DNA from: Desulfobacteraceae bacterium
Lineage (GTDB): Bacteria; Desulfobacterota; Desulfobacteria; Desulfobacterales; Desulfobacteraceae
DNA length: 12,349 bases
Assembly: GCA_022712835.1 (NCBI GenBank)
Contig: JAFLJU010000549.1
Location: 1 to 12,349, forward strand
Direction: 5' to 3'
The notes beneath the pieces are model-generated. The model had not been told where the DNA came from. It did no database searches and saw nothing but the letters and a program-made list of their open reading frames with translations. Below, one piece after another: positions 1 through 7,405 of this stretch. A program made the translations under genes and the position numbers. Numbering within the stretch: the first letter of the stretch is position 1; every line of letters begins with the position of its first letter.

Positions 1-272
1 TTGTCTTGCCTGATTCCGAACTCAAAGAACAGGTGAAAAACCTTACGGAAACCTTAAGTGATATCTTCATTGTTTCCGCTGCTGTTTTGAAGGAAAATGT
101 GGAAGGAGATGTATACCAAGGCAAAGAGATTGAGGGCCTATCTATTAGAGTGACCAAGGCTGTCGGGGAAAAATGTGAGCGTTGCTGGCGGTTTGATACG
201 CAGATTGGAGAAGATACGGATCATCCCGGTGCCTGCCCGAGATGTGCCAATGCCTTGAAACTTATCCTGTAA
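1..272 (+). CDS. ileS: Isoleucyl-tRNA synthetase, C-terminal end (partial)
   Basis: This is the 3' end of a gene that begins before the window; the reading frame runs from base 3 and stops with TAA at 270-272. About 89 residues are visible. The tail holds two Cys-x2-Cys pairs, CERCW and CPRC, about 20 residues apart, with a HPGACPRC context. This is the classic C-terminal zinc finger of bacterial isoleucyl-tRNA synthetase, which helps charge tRNA-Ile in the cytoplasm. The preceding helix-rich stretch fits the anticodon-binding end of the enzyme. The next gene is lspA, and ileS-lspA is a widely conserved bacterial gene pair, which supports the call. The family normally exceeds 900 residues, so only about a tenth is seen here. 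Confidence 0.93.
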   Translation, partial: VLPDSELKEQVKNLTETLSDIFIVSAAVLKENVEGDVYQGKEIEGLSIRVTKAVGEKCERCWRFDTQIGEDTDHPGACPRCANALKLIL

Positions 273-275
273 GGA
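271..275 (+). promoter_or_regulatory. Ribosome-binding site of lspA overlapping the ileS stop
   Basis: AAGGA overlaps the ileS TAA (270-272) and lies seven bases before a TTG codon at 283. It is the best support for a TTG start of lspA, because no ATG is suitably placed. The overlap implies translational coupling between ileS and lspA. Confidence 0.6.
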
Positions 276-282
276 AAACATT

Positions 283-774
283 TTGTTGGGAACAAAAGAA
301 TTGATACGATTGATCCTGGTCAGCGGTGGGATTGTCCTTGCCGACCAGGTGACCAAATATTTAATCACGCTTAATTTGGCACTCCACGAGCATATTGTCG
401 TAATTGAGAATTTTTTTAATATCAATCATGTGCTGAATCCCGGGGGGGCCTTTGGGTTTTTTGCCGATGGATCTCCTTTGGTTAGAAAATTTATTTTTCT
501 CTTCCTTTCCTCCCTGGTGGCATTGTTTGTTCTCTGGCTATACAAAAAAACGGCCAGGGATCTTGTGGGTCTTTCCCTTGGCCTCGCCCTGATTTTTGGT
601 GGGGCCATGGGCAATCTCATTGACCGGTTTCGATTCGGCAAGGTGGTGGATTTTTTGGATTTTTATATAGGTACTGCCCATTGGCCAGCCTTTAATGTTG
701 CCGACTCTGCCATCAGTATCGGCATGGCCATCCTGATTTACCACGTGGTATTTAATAAAATACCGGATTTTTAA
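283..774 (+). CDS. lspA: Lipoprotein signal peptidase (signal peptidase II)
   Basis: LspA is an inner-membrane aspartyl protease that cuts the signal peptide from prolipoproteins after Lgt has lipidated the cysteine. The 163-residue length is typical. Four hydrophobic segments are visible, at roughly residues 7-20, 69-87, 96-110 and 138-157. The catalytic aspartates are in NLIDRF (Asp114) and FNVADSAI (Asp141), and the family motif around N52-PGGAFG is present as LNPGGAFG. The start is TTG at 283, set by the AAGGA overlapping the ileS stop. A second TTG follows at once at 286 and cannot be excluded. The gene lies 10 bp after ileS and 32 bp before lgt, so two successive steps of lipoprotein maturation are encoded side by side. 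A run of seven G (442-448) encodes part of the NPGG motif. Confidence 0.96.
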   Translation: MLGTKELIRLILVSGGIVLADQVTKYLITLNLALHEHIVVIENFFNINHVLNPGGAFGFFADGSPLVRKFIFLFLSSLVALFVLWLYKKTARDLVGLSLGLALIFGGAMGNLIDRFRFGKVVDFLDFYIGTAHWPAFNVADSAISIGMAILIYHVVFNKIPDF

Positions 775-806
775 AACTGTTACTAATGAATTAATTCAAG
801 GTTTAT

Positions 807-1577
807 ATGTATCCCATACTTTTGGATATCGGCATTATAAAATTGTATACCTATGGTCTTTTTCTGGCCCTGGGATTTATGGCAGCCGTCTGGTTTTCCA
901 AACGTAATGCAGCCTTTTACAACACTTCTGAACAGGTGATTTCTGATCTGTTCTTTGCCATCCTTTTGTCCGCCATTGTCGGGGCTAGATTCTTATATGT
1001 ACTGATCAATTTTGACGCCTATCGTCATAACCTTCTGGAAATATTTAAAATATGGAACGGGGGATTGGTTTTTTTCGGGGGGTTTATCGCGGCAGTTTGT
1101 GCCTGTCTCATTTTGTTGCGCATTAAAAAACTGCCCATTGCAAAGACCGCTGATATTATTGCACCGGGTGTTGCCCTGGGACATTCCATCGGTCGCCTTG
1201 GCTGTTTATTTGCCGGATGCTGCTATGGACGAACTTGTGACCTGCCCTTTGCCATACAATTTACCAATCCTGATGGGCTTGCCCCTTTGAATGTTTATTT
1301 ACACCCCACACAGCTCTATATGGTTTTTTCAAACTTTTTTCTTTTTCTTATTTTGATGTGGTTACAAAAGAGAAAGAAATTTCATGGCATGGTCTTTTTA
1401 TCCTATATCATGCTGTACTCCGCTTTTCGATCCGGGATTGAGTTTTTCCGGGGAGATTTTCGGGGAGATTTTTTCTTCGAATTTTTGTCATTATCCCAGG
1501 GAATCGGCCTAGTGGTTTCTGTGTTTGCCCTGGGTTTGCTCATAAAATTGTATCGATCCGCAAATGCCAACCATTAA
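807..1577 (+). CDS. lgt: Phosphatidylglycerol-prolipoprotein diacylglyceryl transferase
   Basis: Lgt transfers diacylglycerol from phosphatidylglycerol to the lipobox cysteine of prolipoproteins, the step before LspA acts. The 256-residue protein is strongly hydrophobic, with about seven membrane segments. The family signature is seen as HSIGRLGCLFAGCCYG around residues 126-141, with Arg130 in the place of the essential signature arginine. HPTQLY (166-171) and the FRSGIEFFRGD block (207-217), which carries another conserved arginine, follow. The cysteine-rich GCLFAGCCYG form differs from the E. coli GRxGNFxN version but is a common variant outside the enterobacteria. The ATG at 807 is preceded by a weak AAGG. 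The 3' end overlaps holA by 14 bp. A perfect 12-bp tandem duplication at 1449-1472 encodes RGDF twice. Confidence 0.96.
   Translation: MYPILLDIGIIKLYTYGLFLALGFMAAVWFSKRNAAFYNTSEQVISDLFFAILLSAIVGARFLYVLINFDAYRHNLLEIFKIWNGGLVFFGGFIAAVCACLILLRIKKLPIAKTADIIAPGVALGHSIGRLGCLFAGCCYGRTCDLPFAIQFTNPDGLAPLNVYLHPTQLYMVFSNFFLFLILMWLQKRKKFHGMVFLSYIMLYSAFRSGIEFFRGDFRGDFFFEFLSLSQGIGLVVSVFALGLLIKLYRSANANH
1449..1472 (+). repeat. Perfect 12-bp tandem duplication inside lgt
   Basis: The unit CGGGGAGATTTT occurs twice back to back (1449-1460 and 1461-1472) with no mismatch. It keeps frame and gives RGDFRGDF in the protein. The RGDxRG spacing is common in this part of Lgt proteins, so the match may reflect codon choice as much as a recent duplication. 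Confidence 0.7.
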
Positions 1578-2826
1578 ATACAATCGCCTGGGTGAATATC
1601 TGGGATCTCTGACCCCAGGGACACAACCTTGTTTTTATTTAATTTGTGGTGAGACCTTTCTGGTCAGAGAGGCATTTAATACCCTGACGGACTTCCTGCT
1701 TTCCGGGGAAAGCCGTGAGTTTGGTCTTGATATTGTTGAGGGCAGTACCACCTCCATGGGGGACATCATTGAACAGACCACCACCTTTTCTTTCCTAGTG
1801 CCAAAAAAGGTGATTGCCGTTAAACATGTGCCTTTGTTTTCCCCTGGCGGAACCGCCGGTGAAATTTCCTATTCCCAAACAGATATGGACCTTTTGGCAG
1901 GGTTGATCGAAAAGGGGATTCCGGAGAACCATGTTCTTGTGATGACCAGTTCCACTCTGGATCGACGAAAAAAGGTGTTTAAAACCATTGAGACCCATGG
2001 AACCATCATTGACTGTGTTGTCTCCCAGGGTGTCAGAAAAGCCGACATGGACGAGCAACGGGTCGTCCTCCAGGAGATTGGCCGCAACCTGCTGGCAACC
2101 TCTTCCAAACGGATGGATAACAAAGCATTTAATACCCTGGTGGAACAGACCGGTTTTAATCCGGAACGCTTTGCCCGGAACATTGAAAAATTGGTGGCCT
2201 ATACCGGAACCAATCCTGTGATTGGACTTTCTGATATCAAAGCTGTTGTCATTCGGGATAAAAAAGATCCCATCTTCAGCCTGACCAATGCCATTCAGGA
2301 AAAGGATGCTGCCAAGGCGCTGGGTGTTCTATCTTCTTTGCTCGCCGACGGGTTCCACCCCCTTCAGATTTTAAAATCTCTTGAAAATCAGGTTCGCAAA
2401 TTATTGATGATAAAAAGTTTTATCGTTTCATCATTAAAAATTGAAGATCCCCATTATTTTAAACGAATGAATTATAATGGATTTACCCAGGGCGTGATGT
2501 CCACGATTTTGAGCTATGATGAGAAAGTCAAAAAGTCCATTGAGGAACGGGATTCTTTCCTCGCCCTTCCAAAGAGTTCCGGGGATAAAAAGAAGGTAAA
2601 AGAGAAAAAAATGCCCATACCCGCAGATCTTTTGCTCGCCCCGAATCCCAAAAGTCCCTATCCTGTGTTCTTGATTTTTCAACATTCTGAAAATTTTTCC
2701 CTGGGCGAGTTAAAGAATGCTATGATTGCGCTCGGTGACCTGGATTATCAATTAAAATCAGCACCCATTGAAGCCTTCATTGGCATTGAAAATTTTATTA
2801 TCACCATCTGTAGGAAAGGAGGGTAA
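1564..2826 (+). CDS. holA: DNA polymerase III delta subunit (clamp-loader wrench)
   Basis: The delta subunit opens the beta sliding clamp within the clamp-loader complex. The N-terminal strand and loop CFYLICGETFLVREAF (residues 23-38) match the family start. LVMTSSTLDRRKKVFK (125-140) and the helical block FNPERFARNIEKLVAYTG, followed by DIKAVV and DPIFSLTNAI (198-244), match the AAA+-like second and third domains. The C-terminal helix LGDLDYQLKS (390-399) is the usual family ending. The length is 420 residues against about 340 for E. coli HolA. The excess lies around residues 288-378 and includes a lysine-rich stretch, DKKKVKEKK (341-349). The ATG at 1564 lies inside lgt with a 14-bp overlap and no clear Shine-Dalgarno, so coupled translation is likely. 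There is no good alternative start. Confidence 0.9.
   Translation: MPTIKYNRLGEYLGSLTPGTQPCFYLICGETFLVREAFNTLTDFLLSGESREFGLDIVEGSTTSMGDIIEQTTTFSFLVPKKVIAVKHVPLFSPGGTAGEISYSQTDMDLLAGLIEKGIPENHVLVMTSSTLDRRKKVFKTIETHGTIIDCVVSQGVRKADMDEQRVVLQEIGRNLLATSSKRMDNKAFNTLVEQTGFNPERFARNIEKLVAYTGTNPVIGLSDIKAVVIRDKKDPIFSLTNAIQEKDAAKALGVLSSLLADGFHPLQILKSLENQVRKLLMIKSFIVSSLKIEDPHYFKRMNYNGFTQGVMSTILSYDEKVKKSIEERDSFLALPKSSGDKKKVKEKKMPIPADLLLAPNPKSPYPVFLIFQHSENFSLGELKNAMIALGDLDYQLKSAPIEAFIGIENFIITICRKGG
2815..2823 (+). promoter_or_regulatory. Strong ribosome-binding site of pyk
   Basis: AAAGGAGGG lies in the last codons of holA and abuts its TAA stop (2824-2826). It is six bases before the pyk ATG at 2830. It fixes the pyk start and suggests that pyk is translated at a high rate from the same transcript as holA. 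Confidence 0.75.
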
Positions 2827-2829
2827 GTC

Positions 2830-4242
2830 ATGCAACGGAAAACCAAAATAGTCGCCACCATCTCTAGCTTGAATTGTTCAACGGAATTTATCGGGGGGCT
2901 TTACCGGGCCGGTATGAATGTGGTTCGACTCAATACCGCCCACATGAGCCATGAAGACGCTCTTGAGGTTATTGTTAATACCCGTAAGGTATCCGATAAA
3001 ATTGGCATCCTTTTAGACACCAAAGGGCCTGAAATCAGAACCTGCGATGCCGAAAATCCTTTGAGTGTCAAACATGGCGATTATATTCGTGTCAAAGGCG
3101 CACCAGGTGAAAAATCCCACGATGATGTGATTTGTGTCTCCTACGAACATTTTGTCAAAGATGTTCCCATGGGCAGTTCCATCCTGATCGATGATGGGTA
3201 TATTGCACTGGCGGTTATGGACAAGGATGACCAATATCTGATTTGTCACGTGGAAAATGACGGGGTGATCCAGGCCAGAAAAAGTATCAATATCCCCTCG
3301 GTCCATGTACGTTTGCCAGCCTTAAGCGAAAAAGACAAGGGGTTTATTCGATTTGCCGCAGACAATGATCTTGATTTTATCGCCCATTCTTTTGTCAGAA
3401 ATAAACAAGATGTCATTGCCGTACAAAATATTCTGGATGAAAAAAAATCACCCATCAAAATCATTGCCAAAATTGAGAATGCCCAGGGGGTTGAAAACCT
3501 TCATGAAATTTTAGACCATGCCTATGGGATCATGATTGCACGGGGGGATCTTGCCGTGGAAATTCCCACTGAACAGATTCCATTGATTCAAAAACAGATC
3601 GTCAAAACCTGTATTGAAAAAAGACGGCCGGTGATTGTGGCTACCCAAATGCTCCATTCCATGATTGAATCCCCGAGACCCACCCGGGCTGAAGTCTCGG
3701 ATGTGGCCAATGCCTGCCTGGATCATTCCGATGCCCTGATGCTGTCCGGGGAGACCGCCAATGGGAAGTACCCTGAGGTTGCCGTGAGAACCATGGCCAA
3801 GATTGCCGAAGAGGTGGAGACCAAGCGGAGCAGTTTTGTGGATGTTCCCTATTCTTTGGAGAACAAGGTCACGGCTTACCTTGCAAAATCGGCGGTCAAA
3901 GCGGCCCTGCGTCTGAATACCACAGGAATTGTAGCGGATTCTCTTACCGGGGCATCAATCCTGGCATTGGCTGCCTATCGGGGGGACAACCCCATCTATG
4001 CCCAGGTATATGACCAACGGGTGATGCGAAGGCTTTCCCTTTCCTTCGGGGTTGTGGCCGATTACATCCCCATGGATATCACCACTACAATGCCCCTTAA
4101 AAATGCCATTTGCCGGCTCATTGATGAAAAGCACTTTAAGGATGACGCCCTGATTATTGTATTGGCCGGCAGTTTTGGGGCCAAACATGGGGCATCCTAT
4201 ATTGAAATCAGCACCGCCGGTACCCTGAAGGAAAAATGTTGA
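2830..4242 (+). CDS. pyk: Pyruvate kinase (variant N-terminal loop)
   Basis: Pyruvate kinase makes pyruvate and ATP from phosphoenolpyruvate and ADP in the cytoplasm. The 470-residue length is normal. Seen motifs are LLDTKGPEIRT (61-71), catalytic-lysine AKIEN (Lys214, Glu216), metal-ligand ARGDLAVEIP (Asp240), ATQMLHSMI (Thr272) and the signature PTRAEVSDVANA with LSGETANGKYP (284-315). The B domain falls roughly at 73-160 and the C-terminal domain from about 350. The first loop departs from the textbook form: ATISSLN replaces ATIGPAS, and RLNTAHMS (33-40) replaces RxNFSHG, so the serine K+ ligand is alanine (Ala37). ARGDLG is ARGDLA. I recall similar NTAH-type sequences in Bacteroidetes-like pyruvate kinases, so this is probably a subfamily. 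Glu68, which marks K+-dependent enzymes, is retained. Confidence 0.93.
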   Translation: MQRKTKIVATISSLNCSTEFIGGLYRAGMNVVRLNTAHMSHEDALEVIVNTRKVSDKIGILLDTKGPEIRTCDAENPLSVKHGDYIRVKGAPGEKSHDDVICVSYEHFVKDVPMGSSILIDDGYIALAVMDKDDQYLICHVENDGVIQARKSINIPSVHVRLPALSEKDKGFIRFAADNDLDFIAHSFVRNKQDVIAVQNILDEKKSPIKIIAKIENAQGVENLHEILDHAYGIMIARGDLAVEIPTEQIPLIQKQIVKTCIEKRRPVIVATQMLHSMIESPRPTRAEVSDVANACLDHSDALMLSGETANGKYPEVAVRTMAKIAEEVETKRSSFVDVPYSLENKVTAYLAKSAVKAALRLNTTGIVADSLTGASILALAAYRGDNPIYAQVYDQRVMRRLSLSFGVVADYIPMDITTTMPLKNAICRLIDEKHFKDDALIIVLAGSFGAKHGASYIEISTAGTLKEKC

Positions 4243-4250
4243 GAAACCAG

Positions 4251-4272
4251 GTTAACAGTATAATTGGTTAAC
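4251..4272. repeat. Paired GTTAAC palindromes between converging pyk and lipA
   Basis: Two copies of the self-complementary hexamer GTTAAC (4251-4256 and 4267-4272) are separated by ten AT-rich bases in the 81-bp gap between the converging pyk and lipA genes. They can pair as a weak 6-bp stem. No U-tract follows on either strand at the right distance, so a terminator role is unproven. A stretch of nine T on the - strand (about 4293-4301) downstream of lipA has no GC-rich stem in front of it. I see no canonical intrinsic terminator here. Confidence 0.3.
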
Positions 4273-4323
4273 GGCATGATGGGTTGACCGCAGCGGGTGC
4301 TTAAAAAAAAATCCGGGAAAAAA

Positions 4324-5238
4324 TCAGGTATGAAAAAGGGACTGGGCATTATAGGAACTGCGGACAAAGGGACCGGCCGCCACCCGCTGAAACCCAATTT
4401 TCCGGGCTGTTAACTCCAATTGTTTGAATTCTTCCGGTGAATAATATTTTTTGACGGTAAGATGCTGGCGGGTGGGTTGAAGATACTGGCCGATTGTTAA
4501 AATATCACACCCATGCTCAAAAATATCCTCAATGGTCCGGGCCAGTTCTTCTTTTGATTCTCCAAGCCCCACCATGATACCGGATTTTACCGGCATTAGG
4601 GGATCCATCGTCTTTACACTTTTTAAAAGATCCAGGGACCGTTGGTATATGGCTTCGGGTCGAACTGTTTCGTATAGGGACGCCACGGTTTCAACATTGT
4701 GGTTCACCACATCCGGTTTTGCATATACAACTGTCTCCAATGCCTTGATATCACCTTGAAAATCAGGTATCAATACTTCCACTTTTATCTGGCCTGATTG
4801 CTTTGGGTCTGATTGTTTTGGGCCTGATCTTTTTGAGATAGTATGGCTGGCCTTTAGTGCCTTAATGACGGCGGCAAAATGGCTGGCCCCCCCATCGGGC
4901 AGATCATCCCGGGTCACCGAGGTCACCACCACGTATGTGAGCCCAAGTTCGCGAGCAGTTTTTGCCACCCTCAGGGGTTCGTCAGGATCAACGGGCTTTG
5001 GAGGATTGGCGGTGACATTACAAAACCTGCAATGCCGTGTGCATTCACACCCCAGGATCATGAAGGTAGAGGTGTTCTTGGAAAAACACTCGAACATATT
5101 GGGGCAGTTGGCTTCCTGGCAGACTGTGGTTAGTTTGGCACTGGAAAGAAGCCTTTTTACCCGCTGGTAATCACTGCCCTGGGGCAGGGGTTTTTTCAAC
5201 CAGGCAGGTTTGCCTTTTGATGGTGCAGTTTTACACAT
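4324..5238 (-). CDS. lipA: Lipoyl synthase (radical SAM)
   Basis: LipA inserts two sulfur atoms into the protein-bound octanoyl group, making the lipoyl arm of GcvH and related proteins. Both [4Fe-4S] cluster motifs are visible: the auxiliary-cluster Cys40-x4-Cys45-x5-Cys51 (VCQEANCPNMFEC) and the radical-SAM Cys66-x3-Cys70-x2-Cys73 (CTRHCRFC). The conserved C-terminal RSSYNA, whose serine binds the auxiliary cluster, is also present. VTSVTRDDLPDGGA (about 105-118), LIPDFQGD and VNHNVETV are further family blocks. The 304 residues are slightly short of E. coli LipA (about 320). A low-complexity insertion, SGPKQSDPKQSGQ, sits before the KVEVLIPDF strand. The ATG at 5238 has AGGAAG upstream, inside the lipB end, and only 2 bp separate the genes. 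It is the last gene of the gcv-lip block. Confidence 0.97.
   Translation of the reverse strand: MCKTAPSKGKPAWLKKPLPQGSDYQRVKRLLSSAKLTTVCQEANCPNMFECFSKNTSTFMILGCECTRHCRFCNVTANPPKPVDPDEPLRVAKTARELGLTYVVVTSVTRDDLPDGGASHFAAVIKALKASHTISKRSGPKQSDPKQSGQIKVEVLIPDFQGDIKALETVVYAKPDVVNHNVETVASLYETVRPEAIYQRSLDLLKSVKTMDPLMPVKSGIMVGLGESKEELARTIEDIFEHGCDILTIGQYLQPTRQHLTVKKYYSPEEFKQLELTARKIGFQRVAAGPFVRSSYNAQSLFHT
4793..4837 (-). repeat. In-frame 15-bp tandem repeat in lipA
   Basis: Three 15-bp units (4793-4807, 4808-4822, 4823-4837) follow each other. The first two differ at two positions and the third is more diverged. On the lipA strand they encode the five-residue pattern SGPKQ/SDPKQ/SGQ-like. The repeat expands a surface loop between a helix and the KVEVLIPDF strand, where E. 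coli LipA has only a few residues. The frame is kept. Confidence 0.75.
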
Positions 5239-5240
5239 AC

Positions 5241-5948
5241 TTAACTTCCTTTGATGGTGATATCAAATATCTTGGAAAAATGAAGACAAAATAATTGGCG
5301 GACCCTATCCATAAGATCATTATTTTTTGTGGTATCGTAATTTTTTTCCATTGCAATGGAGGTCATGGCGACATTTTCAAGGCCGCAGGGGTTGATCCAG
5401 GAAAAAGGGGTAAGGTCCGGGCAAACATTTAACGCAAGCCCATGGATGGAAATCCCTTTTTTAATGGATATCCCAACGCTTCCGATTTTTTTTCTGCCCA
5501 CCCAGAGTCCATGATTTTTCGGGTCGCGATCTGCCTGAACGCCAAATTCTAACGCCGTCAGTTTCATGATCTCTTCTAACCCATGGACAAAATCAGCCAC
5601 GCCAATTTTTGCCCGGGTTAGATCCATGACAGGGTATAAAACGGCCTGTCCAGGTCCGTGGAACGTGATATTGCCCCCCCGGTCCGTCTGGATAACCGGG
5701 ATACCCTGGGACAAGAGAAATTCTTCCGAGACGATGAGGTTTTCACGCCCCCCCCGTCGCCCCAGGGTGAACACCCTGGGGTGCTCCACAAAAAAGAGCC
5801 GGTCCGGTTCCGAGGGTGTGTTGATTTTAGTATTCAGGGTTTGGATCTGAAGATCCAGCGCTTTTTCGTATTTCAAAATATTTAAATTCGAAAATATGAT
5901 AGAGCGCTGGACCTTGGACACACCTTTTGGTATTAACCCCTCAGGCAT
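5241..5948 (-). CDS. lipB: Octanoyl-[ACP]:protein N-octanoyltransferase
   Basis: LipB moves octanoate from acyl-carrier protein to the lipoyl-domain lysine, supplying the substrate for LipA. Family motifs are HPRVFTLGRRGG (56-67), RGGNITFHGPGQAVLYP (90-106, with His97), GRKKIGSVGI (151-160, with conserved Lys154) and WINPCGLENVAMTS (184-197) with the acyl-thioester cysteine Cys188. The catalytic Cys/Lys pair is therefore complete. At 235 residues it is close to the usual length (210-230). The ATG at 5948 lies inside gcvPB (16-bp overlap), with an AAGGAAG very close by. A GTG ten codons later is an alternative start, and the first ten residues are not conserved family sequence. The position between gcvPB and lipA ties lipoylation to its GcvH substrate. 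A run of eight G on the coding strand (5748-5755) encodes part of RRGG. Confidence 0.95.
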   Translation of the reverse strand: MPEGLIPKGVSKVQRSIIFSNLNILKYEKALDLQIQTLNTKINTPSEPDRLFFVEHPRVFTLGRRGGRENLIVSEEFLLSQGIPVIQTDRGGNITFHGPGQAVLYPVMDLTRAKIGVADFVHGLEEIMKLTALEFGVQADRDPKNHGLWVGRKKIGSVGISIKKGISIHGLALNVCPDLTPFSWINPCGLENVAMTSIAMEKNYDTTKNNDLMDRVRQLFCLHFSKIFDITIKGS

Positions 5949-7405
5949 GGCTTCCTTGCGGCTGCAACCTCATCCAATCTTGTTACCTTGCTTAGAACCG
6001 GTGCTTTTTTGAGCAGCTCAGGATTTTCCTTGGCTTCTTTTGCAATGGCTTTCACCGCATCAATGAATTGATCAATATCTTGTTTTGATTCTGTTTCCGT
6101 GGGCTCCACCATAAAGGCTGCGTCCACCACCAACGGGAAATAGACCGTTGGCGGGTGAAATCCATAGTCCAGAAGTCGTTTGGCCATGTCCATGGTGGTG
6201 ATATGATACTCTTTCTGGTACTTGTCGTTAAACACGCACTCATGCATGCAGGGTTGGTCATAGGGAATGTTAAGCGTCCCCCTGAGACTTTCCTTGATGT
6301 AATTGGCGCTGAGAACGGCAAATTGTGAGGCCTTTGTAAGTCCTTTGCCGCCCATGCTAAGAATATAAGAATAGGCCCTTATCATGATGCCGAAATGCCC
6401 GTAAAAGGTATGCATCTTGCCGATACTGTCCGGACAATCGGTTACAAATTTATACCTGTCCAATTGGTTTGAATCCTTATCCTTTTCTACCCTGGGAATT
6501 GGTAAAAAGGGAATGAGTTCCTTTACAACACCCACGGGACCTGCGCCTGGACCACCACCGCCATGTGGGGAGGAAAAGGTTTTATGCAGGTTCAGGTGAA
6601 GCACGTCAATGCCAAGATCACCCGGTTTTACAATTCCCATGATGGCATTCATGTTCGCGCCATCCCCGTACACAAGTCCGCCTTTGGCATGGACGATGTC
6701 GCAGATCTCTTTGATGTTTTCTTCAAAGAGCCCCAGGGTGTTGGGGTTGGTGATCATAATACCTGCGGTGTCTTCATCCATTATCGCCGCCACCGTGGCT
6801 GGCTCTAAAATTCCCTTTTCTCCGGATTTAACATTTACAGAAGAATAGCCGCAAAGAGAGGCCGAAGCAGGGTTGGTTCCATGGGCCGTGTCGGGAATAA
6901 TAATTTTAGATCGCTGTTTCCCTTTTTTTGCATGGTAGGCATGGATCATGAGCATACCGGCAAGTTCCCCGTGTGCTCCTGCAGCAGGCTGGAGGGTAAC
7001 GGCTGGAAATCCCGTGATTTCTCCCAAAGCCTGTTCCAGATCATACATGAGCTTTAAAGCACCCTGGGAGAATTCTTCCCCCACAAGCGGGTGGGCCCCG
7101 GCAAATCCTTGTCGGGAAGCTTGTACTTCATTGGTTTTTGGATTGTACTTCATGGTACAAGATCCCAAAGGATACATGCCCGAGTCCACACCGAAATTCC
7201 ATTGGGAAAGCCGGGTATAGTGTCTGGCCACATCAAGTTCCGAGAGCTGGGGTAGCTCCGGCGCATCCCCTGTAAGGCTTGTGTCAAGTTCTACCCGTTC
7301 CACGTCTGCTTTGGGAAGGGAGACAGCACACCGGCCAGTCCGACTTTTTTCCCAGAGCAGGGGCTCATTGAAAATAAGGCCTTTTGTTCCTGGCTGCTTA
7401 TTCAT
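5933..7405 (-). CDS. gcvPB: Glycine dehydrogenase (decarboxylating) subunit 2, P-protein beta
   Basis: This is the PLP-carrying half of the two-subunit P protein. With GcvPA it decarboxylates glycine and passes the aminomethyl group to the lipoyl arm of GcvH (reversible). The PLP lysine is in HLNLHKTFSSPHGGGGPG (Lys275), the hallmark of the family. Other family blocks are SQWNFGVDSGMYPLGSCTMKYNP (67-89), QPAAGAHGELAGM (139-151) and HGTNPASASLCGY (175-187). The 490-residue length is normal. The start ATG overlaps the gcvPA stop as TAATG, and AAAGGAGGTG lies just upstream, a textbook coupled pair that makes equal amounts of the two subunits likely. The 3' end overlaps lipB by 16 bp. Confidence 0.97.
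   Translation of the reverse strand: MNKQPGTKGLIFNEPLLWEKSRTGRCAVSLPKADVERVELDTSLTGDAPELPQLSELDVARHYTRLSQWNFGVDSGMYPLGSCTMKYNPKTNEVQASRQGFAGAHPLVGEEFSQGALKLMYDLEQALGEITGFPAVTLQPAAGAHGELAGMLMIHAYHAKKGKQRSKIIIPDTAHGTNPASASLCGYSSVNVKSGEKGILEPATVAAIMDEDTAGIMITNPNTLGLFEENIKEICDIVHAKGGLVYGDGANMNAIMGIVKPGDLGIDVLHLNLHKTFSSPHGGGGPGAGPVGVVKELIPFLPIPRVEKDKDSNQLDRYKFVTDCPDSIGKMHTFYGHFGIMIRAYSYILSMGGKGLTKASQFAVLSANYIKESLRGTLNIPYDQPCMHECVFNDKYQKEYHITTMDMAKRLLDYGFHPPTVYFPLVVDAAFMVEPTETESKQDIDQFIDAVKAIAKEAKENPELLKKAPVLSKVTRLDEVAAARKPCLRG

Noticed and set aside
4243..4323. Intrinsic terminator between pyk and lipA
   Set aside because: The only dyad is a weak AT-rich GTTAAC pair without a following U-tract on either strand, and the T9 stretch downstream of lipA lacks a stem. 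It is kept only as a low-confidence repeat.
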